Shown in pieces: positions 1-5,806 of a DNA stretch of 10,992 nt (position 1 is its first letter; each line of letters opens with the position of its first letter). The notes beneath the pieces were generated by a model, which saw nothing but the letters and a program-made list of their open reading frames with translations, did no database searches and was not told where the DNA came from. This stretch comes from JBBQHM01 sp038323965 (GTDB lineage: Bacteria > Verrucomicrobiota > Verrucomicrobiia > Chthoniobacterales > UBA10450), in assembly GCA_038323965.1 (NCBI GenBank), contig JBBQHM010000071.1, positions 1 through 10,992 of the forward strand, in the 5' to 3' direction. Made by a program: the position numbers and the translations under genes.

Positions 1-465
1 ACGCGGCGCCCATTGCCGGTATTGCACCAGATCATCCGCCACGTGTTGCGAGAGCAGGATGTGCCCGGCGTCGCCGCAATCCATCACCCGCTGCGCCATG
101 TTGATCCCGGCGCCGGCGAGGTTAATACGTCCGTTCACATCGGTCACCTCGCTCACCGGACCGCTATGAATGCCCATGCGCACCGGAAGTTCGGGGTGCT
201 TTTGGAGCGCTTCAGAAATCTCGAGCGCGCAGCGGGCCGGTTCTTCCGCGCTGTGGTGAAAGACGAGCGCCATCCCATCGCCCGTTGGTAGCCTAACGAG
301 TTGTTCGTCGGTCGCTTCGCGCACCGGCCCGGTCGCGAGCACGATCGCAGTGAGCTGATTGAGCCGCTCCTTCTGTTCCTCGATCAGGAGCCGGGAGTAC
401 CCCACGATGTCGATGAACAGGACGTGTCCGATTTCCAAGCGGAGGTTGTCGTTGGATTCCGGCAC
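1..465 (-). CDS. Class III adenylate/guanylate cyclase, N-terminal part (runs off the left edge)
   Basis: Catalytic domain of a class III nucleotidyl cyclase, which makes cAMP or cGMP from ATP or GTP. The reverse strand is open from a GTG at 465 to the window edge, about 155 codons; an in-frame TAG at 477-475 limits the N-terminus. The start is GTG (465-463), with a purine-rich AGAGAG just upstream. Near the N-terminus is HVLFIDIVGYSRL, carrying the first metal-binding Asp. RLPTGDGMALVF follows with the second metal Asp in GDG. Then come VRMGIHSGPV and GINMAQRV, where the Asn and Arg sit at the transition-state positions. The core continues as CGDAGHILLS and the reading frame is intact. In related proteins a C-terminal sensory or TPR part often follows; here it is outside the window. 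The gene is divergent from the trans-sulfuration enzyme gene. Family assignment is firm; substrate (ATP or GTP) and partner domains are unknown. Confidence 0.88.
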   Translation of the reverse strand, partial: MPESNDNLRLEIGHVLFIDIVGYSRLLIEEQKERLNQLTAIVLATGPVREATDEQLVRLPTGDGMALVFHHSAEEPARCALEISEALQKHPELPVRMGIHSGPVSEVTDVNGRINLAGAGINMAQRVMDCGDAGHILLSQHVADDLVQYRQWAPR

Positions 466-526
466 AAGCTCTCTCTACCGAAGCGGTTTCGCAGCGGCGA
501 GGTTTTTCACCGACGGCGGAATCGGC

Positions 527-554
527 AATCTGCGCAAATCTGTGTAATCTGTTG
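527..554 (+). repeat. Short AATCTG tandem repeat, three units
   Basis: Three copies of AATCTG begin at 527, 537 and 546, giving degenerate units AATCTGCGCA, AATCTGTGT and AATCTGTTG with a 9-10 nt step. They lie in the 102-bp intergenic space between the divergent cyclase and the trans-sulfuration gene, ending 13 bases before the latter's ATG. I recall sequences of this type as dispersed elements in Verrucomicrobiota-like genomes, but cannot check this here. No convincing -35/-10 pair or operator was found around them; the TTGACA at 552-557 is too near the start codon to serve as a normal -35. Confidence 0.55.
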
Positions 555-567
555 ACACTCCATCCCG

Positions 568-1728
568 ATGACTAAGAAACACGAACTCGCCACCCGCGTC
601 ATCCACGCCGGGCAATCTCCCGATCCGACCACTGGCGCGATCATGATGCCGATTTATCAGACGTCGACCTACGTCCAGGAAAGTCCCGGCCGACACAAGG
701 GCTACGATTACTCGCGCTCGATCAATCCCACGCGTTCCGCTTACGAGCGTTGCATTGCTGATCTCGAAAGCGGAACTCGCGGCTGGGCTTTCGCCTCCGG
801 ACTCGCGGCGATGGCCACTGCGCTCGATGCGCTTGATACCGGATCGCATGTCGTGGTGAGCGATGATCTTTATGGCGGGACCTTTCGGCTCTTCGAACGC
901 GTCCGGCGGCGTTCGGCAAATCTTGATTTCACTTTTGTCGATCTGACGGACGCTTCGAATTTTGAGAAATCGATCAAGCCAAACACAAAAATGGTTTGGA
1001 TCGAAACACCGAGCAATCCGCTGCTGAAGTTGATCGACATCGCTGCCATCGCGAAAACGGCGAAGGCACGAAAGATCATCAGCGTTTCCGACAACACCTT
1101 CGCGAGTCCTTATCTACAAAGGCCCATCGAATTCGGTTTCGACATGGTCATTCATTCCGCGACGAAATATTTGAATGGCCATTCCGATATGGTCGGCGGC
1201 GCCATTGTCGTGGGAGAGAACAAGGAACTCGCCGACAGCATCGCCTTTCTGCAGAACGCGGTCGGATCGATCGCCGGACCGTTCGATAGCTTTCTGGCCC
1301 TGCGGGGGTTGAAGACGCTCGCCTTGCGCATGGAGCGGCATTGCGACAATGCGATGGAGATCGCGCGCTGGTTGTGCGAGCAAAAGAAAGTCGCCCGCGT
1401 CAGTTATCCGGGCCTCGAGAAACATCCGCAGCATGAGCTCGCGAAAACACAGATGGATGGTTTCGGCGGCATGGTGACTATCGTACTCGACACGGACCTG
1501 GCGGGAACACGCCGGTTTCTCGAGAACACGCATCTCTTCTCGCTCGCCGAAAGCTTGGGTGGCGTAGAGAGCCTGATCAATCATCCGGCCTTGATGACGC
1601 ACGGCTCGATCCCGCCGGAAACTCGTGCGCAACTCGGCATTACCGATTCGCTGGTGCGTCTATCAGTCGGCGTCGAGGACGTGAAAGACCTGATCGACGA
1701 TTTGAAAACAGCGCTCGCAGCAATCTAA
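568..1728 (+). CDS. Cystathionine gamma-synthase/lyase family PLP enzyme (trans-sulfuration)
   Basis: Cytosolic PLP-dependent enzyme of the Cys/Met metabolism family (PF01053), 386 aa, a normal full length. YDYSRSINPTRSAYE (Y48, R50) is the loop that contacts the PLP phosphate of the neighbouring subunit. SDNTF supplies D175 for the pyridine nitrogen. HSATKYLNGHSD carries the Schiff-base lysine K200. The C-terminal SLGGVESLINHPALMTH and SVGVEDVKDLIDDL are typical of gamma-synthases and lyases. It should act on O-acyl-homoserine, cystathionine or a related sulfur amino acid, for methionine or cysteine metabolism. Synthase, gamma-lyase and O-acetylhomoserine sulfhydrylase cannot be separated safely by eye, so no symbol is given. 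The ATG at 568 fits the family N-terminus (ELATRVIHAGQ) but has no clear Shine-Dalgarno. A REP-like hairpin starts 8 bases after the stop and could end transcription. Confidence 0.93.
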   Translation: MTKKHELATRVIHAGQSPDPTTGAIMMPIYQTSTYVQESPGRHKGYDYSRSINPTRSAYERCIADLESGTRGWAFASGLAAMATALDALDTGSHVVVSDDLYGGTFRLFERVRRRSANLDFTFVDLTDASNFEKSIKPNTKMVWIETPSNPLLKLIDIAAIAKTAKARKIISVSDNTFASPYLQRPIEFGFDMVIHSATKYLNGHSDMVGGAIVVGENKELADSIAFLQNAVGSIAGPFDSFLALRGLKTLALRMERHCDNAMEIARWLCEQKKVARVSYPGLEKHPQHELAKTQMDGFGGMVTIVLDTDLAGTRRFLENTHLFSLAESLGGVESLINHPALMTHGSIPPETRAQLGITDSLVRLSVGVEDVKDLIDDLKTALAAI

Positions 1729-1735
1729 GTGATCC

Positions 1736-1818
1736 GTCATCCCGAGCGAAGCCGAGGGACCCCGTTGCGTTACCTTCAAGCTTCCGCGACGGGATTCCGC
1801 GACTACGCTCGGAATGAC
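1736..1818. repeat. REP-like palindromic repeat between the trans-sulfuration gene and aroC
   Basis: Two arms of 34 nt, 1736-1769 and 1785-1818, are inverted copies of each other, with 27 of 34 positions matching, around a 15-nt loop. The left arm begins GTCATCCCGAGCGAAG and the right arm ends CGCTCGGAATGAC. The transcript could form a long imperfect hairpin. There is no U-tract, so it is not a classic rho-independent terminator, though it may protect or attenuate mRNA. The left arm recurs at 7473-7506 on the other strand with 32 of 34 matches, so it belongs to a dispersed family. The right arm contains an ATG (1814) in frame with aroC. Confidence 0.85.
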
Positions 1819-1825
1819 CAAAGTC

Positions 1826-2923
1826 ATGAGCAACACGTTCGGCCAACTATTTCGCATCACCACGTTTGGTGAATCGCATGGCGGAGGTGTCGGCGTCGTC
1901 ATCGACGGCTGTCCGCCACGCATTCCACTGGCAGAAAAAACTGTCCAGGCGGAACTCGATCGCCGGCGTCCGGGACAAAGTTCCATCACGACGCAGCGGA
2001 AAGAAGCTGACCGCTGCGAGATTTTGTCCGGCGTTTTTGAAGGACAAACGCTCGGTACGCCAATCGCGATTCTTGTCCGCAACGAAGACGCGCGTCCGGA
2101 AGCGTATGAGCAAATGCGTGAGACCTTTCGGCCGTCACATGCTGATTTCACTTACGAAGCGAAATACGGAATCCGGAACTGGCAGGGCGGTGGTCGCGCT
2201 TCCGCGCGAGAAACAGTCGGACGCGTGGCGGCGGGTGCGGTGGCGCGGCAGGTGTTGACTCATTTCTATCCGAAACTGGAGGTGGTGGCGTTCGTCCGCT
2301 CCATTCACCATTTGGCGACAGCAGTCGGTCGCTCCGAAGTGACGCGCAACGTCGTTGAATCGAACATTGTTCGCTGCCCCGATGAGAAGGTCGCAAGTGC
2401 GATGGTGGACTTGATCGAGGAAACGCGCGCGCAGGGAGATTCGTTAGGCGGCGTGATCGAGTGCATTTTGCGAAACGTGCCTGCCGGGCTGGGCAATCCC
2501 GTTTTCGATAAATTCGAAGCTGATCTGGCCAAGGCCATGATGAGTTTGCCGGCGACGAAAGGGTTTGAACTGGGCAGTGGATTTGCCGCGACGCAGATGC
2601 GCGGATCCGAGCATAATGATGCTTTTGAGATGCGCGACGATCGCGTGCGGACTTCGACTAATTTTTCCGGAGGAGTGCAGGGGGGAATCACGAACGGCGA
2701 GGAGATTTATTTTCGCACTGCCTTCAAGCCGACGGCTACGATTGCGCGCGAGCAACAGACGGTGAGCTCCGGCGGCGAATCGACGACAATCGCCGCGCGC
2801 GGCCGACACGATCCGTGCGTTTTGCCGCGCGCGGTGCCGATGGTTGAAGCAATGGCGGCGCTCGTTTTGTGTGATCACGCGTTGCGGCAACGTGCGATTG
2901 CGAATTCCGAAACCAAGGCGTGA
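1826..2923 (+). CDS. aroC: Chorismate synthase
   Basis: Last step of the shikimate pathway: 5-enolpyruvylshikimate-3-phosphate to chorismate, needing reduced FMN; cytosolic tetramer. The protein has 365 aa, full length. Family signatures are all present: FGESHGGGVGVVIDGCP (residues 14-30, H18), a central block with FRPSHADFTY (H105), NWQGGGRASARETVGR (118-133), the flavin-region FSGGVQGGITNGEEI (280-293) and the C-terminal RHDPCVLPRAVPMVEAM (327-343). The start chosen is ATG 1826 (MSNTFGQLFR), which matches the usual family N-terminus. An in-frame ATG at 1814 would add MTKV but lies in the right arm of the REP-like repeat. The Shine-Dalgarno is weak: a GGAA about 11 nt upstream, itself from the repeat. 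The stop overlaps the GTG of the next gene by 4 bases (GTGA), suggesting translational coupling. Confidence 0.97.
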   Translation: MSNTFGQLFRITTFGESHGGGVGVVIDGCPPRIPLAEKTVQAELDRRRPGQSSITTQRKEADRCEILSGVFEGQTLGTPIAILVRNEDARPEAYEQMRETFRPSHADFTYEAKYGIRNWQGGGRASARETVGRVAAGAVARQVLTHFYPKLEVVAFVRSIHHLATAVGRSEVTRNVVESNIVRCPDEKVASAMVDLIEETRAQGDSLGGVIECILRNVPAGLGNPVFDKFEADLAKAMMSLPATKGFELGSGFAATQMRGSEHNDAFEMRDDRVRTSTNFSGGVQGGITNGEEIYFRTAFKPTATIAREQQTVSSGGESTTIAARGRHDPCVLPRAVPMVEAMAALVLCDHALRQRAIANSETKA

Positions 2924-3843
2924 TCGCGCAGGTTGCGAATTCAACTGGCTCCGGTTTCTGGCAGGCGATCCTGCTCTCGGCCGCGGTGGTGCTGGTGCTG
3001 CTGGAAGTGTTGCGCGGTTGGCGCCTGGGTCCGCTGCGACAAGCCACTCGCCTCGTCGCGCTCCTGGCGAGCTACAGCATTGCGATCTTCGGCGGTCGCG
3101 CCATCGCACCGCTTTTGCGGCCGCTGTTGAAAATGCCGGACATCGTTCTGCAAACGATCAGCGGCGCGGTGCTTGCGCTCATCACGTATTCTGTGATCAC
3201 AAGCATCGGAACGATTCTTTTCAAGAAGACGGACCAGCAACAATCTGGCGCGGTTCGTTTGCTTTTTGGAGTCAGTGGCGCGGTCATGGGTGTTGGGTTC
3301 GGGTTATTCGTCGTCTGGCTTCTTTTCACCGGGGTGCGCCTCGTCGGCGCGATGGCGGATGCCGGATTAAATCTGCAGAGCGTCAGCGCTGCCGAATCCG
3401 CGCCGGTTCGGGCGCGACGCAACGCCGTGCAAAGTTCGCCCACTCTCGCGGGCGCTTCGGCTGACGCGACCTCATTGATCGGCACGCTCGCGAACATGAA
3501 GACGTCGCTTGATAAAGGCGTTCTCAGTAATGCTGTGCACGCGACCGACCCGCTGCCCGCGCAAACTTTTGGAACATTGGCAAAATTGTCGCGCGTGCTC
3601 GCCCAACCTCACGCTGCGGAAAGGTTTTTCCAATTCCAGGGTGCACGCGAAATTTCCGAGCACCCCAAAATCACGGCGTTACGAAATGACCCGCAGATTG
3701 CTCGCCTTATCTCGGAAGGCCGCTTCCTCGAGTTGTTGCAAAATCAGCGATTGATCGACGCGATGAACGATAAGTCTCTCGCAGACCGCATCAAAAAATT
3801 CGACCTGGAGCGCGCGCTCGATTACGCGCTGGAAAGTAAATGA
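2920..3843 (+). CDS. CvpA-family membrane protein with helical C-terminal extension
   Basis: Inner-membrane protein of 307 aa resembling the CvpA (colicin V production) family. Four hydrophobic stretches lie in the first half, at about residues 12-32, 41-57, 76-100 and 111-137, with Gly-rich GVSGAVMGVGFGLF in the last. A polar linker rich in Ala and Ser follows (about 143-225). The C-terminal region (about 230-303) is predicted to be helical and charged, with short blocks such as HPKITALRNDPQIARLISEG, LLQNQRLIDAM and KSLADRIKKFDLERALDYAL. The translation start is a GTG overlapping the aroC stop, so the two genes are probably co-translated. CvpA proteins have no settled biochemical role; membrane or envelope homeostasis and biofilm links are reported for relatives. 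The membrane layout is clear; the family name is by resemblance. Its TGA abuts the left inverted repeat of the GxxExxY cassette. Confidence 0.72.
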   Translation: MIAQVANSTGSGFWQAILLSAAVVLVLLEVLRGWRLGPLRQATRLVALLASYSIAIFGGRAIAPLLRPLLKMPDIVLQTISGAVLALITYSVITSIGTILFKKTDQQQSGAVRLLFGVSGAVMGVGFGLFVVWLLFTGVRLVGAMADAGLNLQSVSAAESAPVRARRNAVQSSPTLAGASADATSLIGTLANMKTSLDKGVLSNAVHATDPLPAQTFGTLAKLSRVLAQPHAAERFFQFQGAREISEHPKITALRNDPQIARLISEGRFLELLQNQRLIDAMNDKSLADRIKKFDLERALDYALESK

Positions 3844-3874
3844 CCTCGCACAAAGGACACAAAGGTCACTAAGG
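3844..3874 (+). repeat. Left 31-bp inverted repeat of the GxxExxY cassette
   Basis: It starts CCTCGCACAAAG and contains three 9-nt units of the form NCACAAAGG (GCACAAAGG, ACACAAAGG, TCACTAAGG), the last ending directly at the ATG of the GxxExxY gene. Against the reverse complement of 4277-4307 it has two perfect 12-nt blocks (CCTCGCACAAAG and CACAAAGGTCAC) separated by a 2-nt difference, with 27 of 31 positions matching overall. Confidence 0.9.
3861..3865 (+). promoter_or_regulatory. Ribosome-binding-like AAAGG supplied by the left repeat
   Basis: AAAGG lies 9 nt before the ATG at 3875 and is part of the second and third repeat units. A further AAGG touches the ATG. The repeat thus appears to bring its own translation signal to the gene. 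The match to the Shine-Dalgarno consensus is only partial. Confidence 0.4.
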
Positions 3875-4285
3875 ATGACAGAGAACGAGATTTCGAAAAA
3901 CGTATTGGATGCGGCGTTTTTGGTTCACACGAAGCTTGGCCCAGGGTTGCTCGAATCCGTTTATGAGGTCGTGCTCGCTCACGAGTCGCGAAAGCTTGGA
4001 TTAAGTGTCGAGCGCCAAAAGCCAATGCCGATAACGTATGACGGCATACAATTCGACGAGGCGTTTCATGCTGACATCGTCGTCGAAAACAAGGTTGTTG
4101 TTGAACTCAAGTCCGTCTCCGTAACGACTCCGGTGCACGCCAAACAAGTGCTCACCCAACTTCGGTTAAGTGGGTTGAAGCTCGGCCTGCTGATCAACTT
4201 CGGTGAAGCGCGTCTAAACAACGGGATAAAGCGCCTGATTAATGGTCGTTTAGACGACGATCCGCTGGAAGACTTTTCTTTGTGA
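3875..4285 (+). CDS. GxxExxY family protein (PD-(D/E)XK nuclease-like)
   Basis: Small soluble protein of 136 aa, the usual full length for the GxxExxY family (PF13366 / TIGR04256 type). The naming motif is in GPGLLESVYE: G24, E27, Y30. A nuclease-like core follows, with D67 in FHADIVVENK, then E77 and K79 in VVVELKSV, fitting a D...ExK arrangement of the PD-(D/E)XK fold. The conserved tail QVLTQLRLSGLKLGLLINFG is at 91-110. All motif residues are intact, so the protein may be active. No biological role is established for the family; a nucleic-acid role is inferred from the fold only. The ATG at 3875 directly follows the left repeat, and the TGA (4283-4285) lies inside the right repeat, so the last codons are repeat-derived. 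Its placement between unrelated housekeeping genes suggests acquisition. Confidence 0.9.
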   Translation: MTENEISKNVLDAAFLVHTKLGPGLLESVYEVVLAHESRKLGLSVERQKPMPITYDGIQFDEAFHADIVVENKVVVELKSVSVTTPVHAKQVLTQLRLSGLKLGLLINFGEARLNNGIKRLINGRLDDDPLEDFSL

Positions 4286-4307
4286 CCTTTGTGCTCTTTG
4301 TGCGAGG
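4277..4307 (-). repeat. Right 31-bp inverted repeat of the GxxExxY cassette
   Basis: On the plus strand it reads as three 9-nt units, CTTTGTGAC, CTTTGTGCT and CTTTGTGCG, followed by AGG; this is the inverted counterpart of 3844-3874. The TGA stop of the GxxExxY gene falls in the first unit. The repeat ends 12 bases before the gatB ATG; its terminal GAGG is the only purine-rich Shine-Dalgarno-like stretch upstream of gatB, though spaced rather far. Confidence 0.9.
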
Positions 4308-4319
4308 AATTCCCACCCG

Positions 4320-5801
4320 ATGAAATACCTCACGACCATCGGGCTTGAAGTGCATGTGCAGTTGAAGACGCGCAGCAAGATGTTTTGCGGTTGTCCGGTC
4401 GAATTCGGCGCGCCGCCCAATACGCATACCTGTCCGACCTGTCTCGGACTGCCCGGCGCGCTGCCGACGATGAATCACGAGGCGCTGCGGATGACAGTGC
4501 TCACGGGGTTAATGCTCGATTGCGATATCGCCGCGACCTGCAAGTTCGACCGGAAAAATTATTTCTATCCGGACATGCCGAAGAATTATCAGATCTCGCA
4601 GTACGACATGCCGCTTTGCCAGAACGGCGCCGTGTCGTTGCACGATCTCGCCTACCCGAAAGACGCGCAGAAGACGATTGCGACGCCCGACAAGCAGGTG
4701 CATCTGGTGCGGATCCATCTCGAGGAAGATGTGGGCAAAAGTTTTCACTTTGAGTTGAGCACGGGCATTGATTTTAACCGTGCCGGCACACCGCTGATGG
4801 AGATCGTCACGCAGCCGGAAATCGCGTCGCCGGAGCAGGCATTCGCCTTCCTGACATCGCTAAATCAAATCCTGAGTTACGGCGGGGTGAGCGATGCCGA
4901 CATGGAGAAGGGGCAGCTGCGTTGCGATTGCAACGTTTCAGTTCGACCTGAAACCCAGGCGGAATTCGGCGCGAAGATCGAAATCAAGAACATGAATTCG
5001 ATCAGTGGAGTGCGTCGTGCGCTTGCCTACGAGATCGTGCGTCAAACCGCAGCGCTCGAAAACGGAGAAATATTGCGGCAGGAAACACGCGGTTGGAACG
5101 ATGCCGCCGGCGAAACCTTTCTCATGCGCACGAAGGAGAGCGCTCACGATTACCGCTACTTTCCAGAACCAGACCTGGTGCCGGTGAAAAGTGAAGCGCT
5201 GTTAGCGGATGCGCGGAGCAGAATGCCCGAGCTGCCGAAGCAAAAGCGGCAGAAGATTGTCGATAGCTATGGGATTACACCATATATCGCGGCTGTTCTC
5301 GTTGACGAAAAACCGCGCGTGGAATTCTTCGAAAATACCGTTGTTTACGTCAAGGGAGTCGAGGCACGAGGTGAGGTGGGCCTTCCGAAGGTGGTCGCAA
5401 ACTGGGTCGTCAACGATTTACAGAACGCGCTAAACAAAGCGGCAAAACCAATCACTGAATCGCCTGTGAGTCCCGAACATCTTGCGGAGCTGGTTAAGAT
5501 CATCGATTCCGGAAACATTAGTGGGAAGCAGGCGAAGGATGTGTTTGGCGAAATGTTCGCGAGCGGCAAAGGGCCGGCTGCGATCGTAAGGGAAAAGGGG
5601 ATTGAACAATTGAGCGATACAGGCGCGGTGGAAAAGATTTGCGACGAGGTCATCGCGGCGAACCCGAAACCGGCGGCTGATTTTAAGGCGGGCAATGAAG
5701 CATCGCTCAATTTCCTCAAGGGACAGGTGATGAAGTTGTCCAAAGGGAAGGCGAATCCACAGGTCGTGGGCGAGATTCTGGCCAGGAAACTTCGGGGCTA
5801 G
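4320..5801 (+). CDS. gatB: Aspartyl/glutamyl-tRNA(Asn/Gln) amidotransferase subunit B
   Basis: Subunit B of GatCAB, which converts Glu-tRNA(Gln) and/or Asp-tRNA(Asn) to the correctly amidated form; cytosolic. The protein has 493 aa, full length. It opens with TIGLEVHVQLKTRSKMFCGC. Cysteines C23, C25, C38 and C41 form a zinc-site-like set. The family signature IDFNRAGTPLMEI is at 150-162, followed by GQLRCDCNVSVRP and KIEIKNMNS in the cradle domain. The C-terminal YqeY-like tRNA-binding part covers roughly 340-493, ending NFLKGQVMKLSKGKANPQVV. The ATG at 4320 matches the family start. The partners gatA and gatC are not in the window. The presence of GatCAB suggests that at least one of GlnRS or AsnRS is absent or supplemented. 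The gene lies 12 nt after the GxxExxY cassette and 5 nt before the glycerate kinase. Confidence 0.97.
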   Translation: MKYLTTIGLEVHVQLKTRSKMFCGCPVEFGAPPNTHTCPTCLGLPGALPTMNHEALRMTVLTGLMLDCDIAATCKFDRKNYFYPDMPKNYQISQYDMPLCQNGAVSLHDLAYPKDAQKTIATPDKQVHLVRIHLEEDVGKSFHFELSTGIDFNRAGTPLMEIVTQPEIASPEQAFAFLTSLNQILSYGGVSDADMEKGQLRCDCNVSVRPETQAEFGAKIEIKNMNSISGVRRALAYEIVRQTAALENGEILRQETRGWNDAAGETFLMRTKESAHDYRYFPEPDLVPVKSEALLADARSRMPELPKQKRQKIVDSYGITPYIAAVLVDEKPRVEFFENTVVYVKGVEARGEVGLPKVVANWVVNDLQNALNKAAKPITESPVSPEHLAELVKIIDSGNISGKQAKDVFGEMFASGKGPAAIVREKGIEQLSDTGAVEKICDEVIAANPKPAADFKAGNEASLNFLKGQVMKLSKGKANPQVVGEILARKLRG

Positions 5802-5806
5802 ACTCG

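Larger units (their letters stand above)
3844..4307 (+). mobile_element. Putative repeat-bracketed GxxExxY cassette (464 bp)
   Basis: A single small gene lies exactly between two 31-nt inverted repeats (3844-3874 and 4277-4307; 27 of 31 positions identical). The cassette begins at the first base after the stop of the CvpA-type gene and ends 12 bases before the gatB ATG, so it looks inserted between two closely packed genes. No transposase is encoded and no target-site duplication is visible next to the outer ends, so a standard IS or MITE is not shown. It may be a passively mobilised unit, a repair-templated insertion, or a gene that carries its repeats as processing or regulatory signals. 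The inverted repeat is directly visible; mobility is inferred. Confidence 0.5.

Noticed and set aside
301..345. Possible frameshift in the cyclase between its two metal-binding motifs
   Set aside because: Careful re-reading of the reverse complement gives a continuous frame (VLATGPVREATDEQLVRLP); the apparent shift came from a misread base run.
301..555. Plus-strand frames in 13-555
   Set aside because: They lie opposite the cyclase, whose reverse-strand translation shows clear class III cyclase motifs; the forward frames show none.
552..557. TTGACA as a -35 promoter box
   Set aside because: It lies only 10 bases before the ATG at 568, leaving no room for a -10 box and leader.
1736..1818. 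Rho-independent terminator
   Set aside because: The arms are far longer than usual, imperfect, and not followed by a T-tract; the second copy elsewhere shows it is a dispersed repeat.
2444..3109. 221-codon minus-strand frame across the aroC / CvpA-type junction
   Set aside because: It has low-complexity Arg/Pro/Ala composition and crosses two well-supported plus-strand genes; it is a shadow frame.
3844..4307. Classical insertion sequence or CRISPR array at the CACAAAGG repeats
   Set aside because: There is no transposase and no visible target duplication. The 9-nt units are contiguous with no spacers, so a CRISPR array is excluded.
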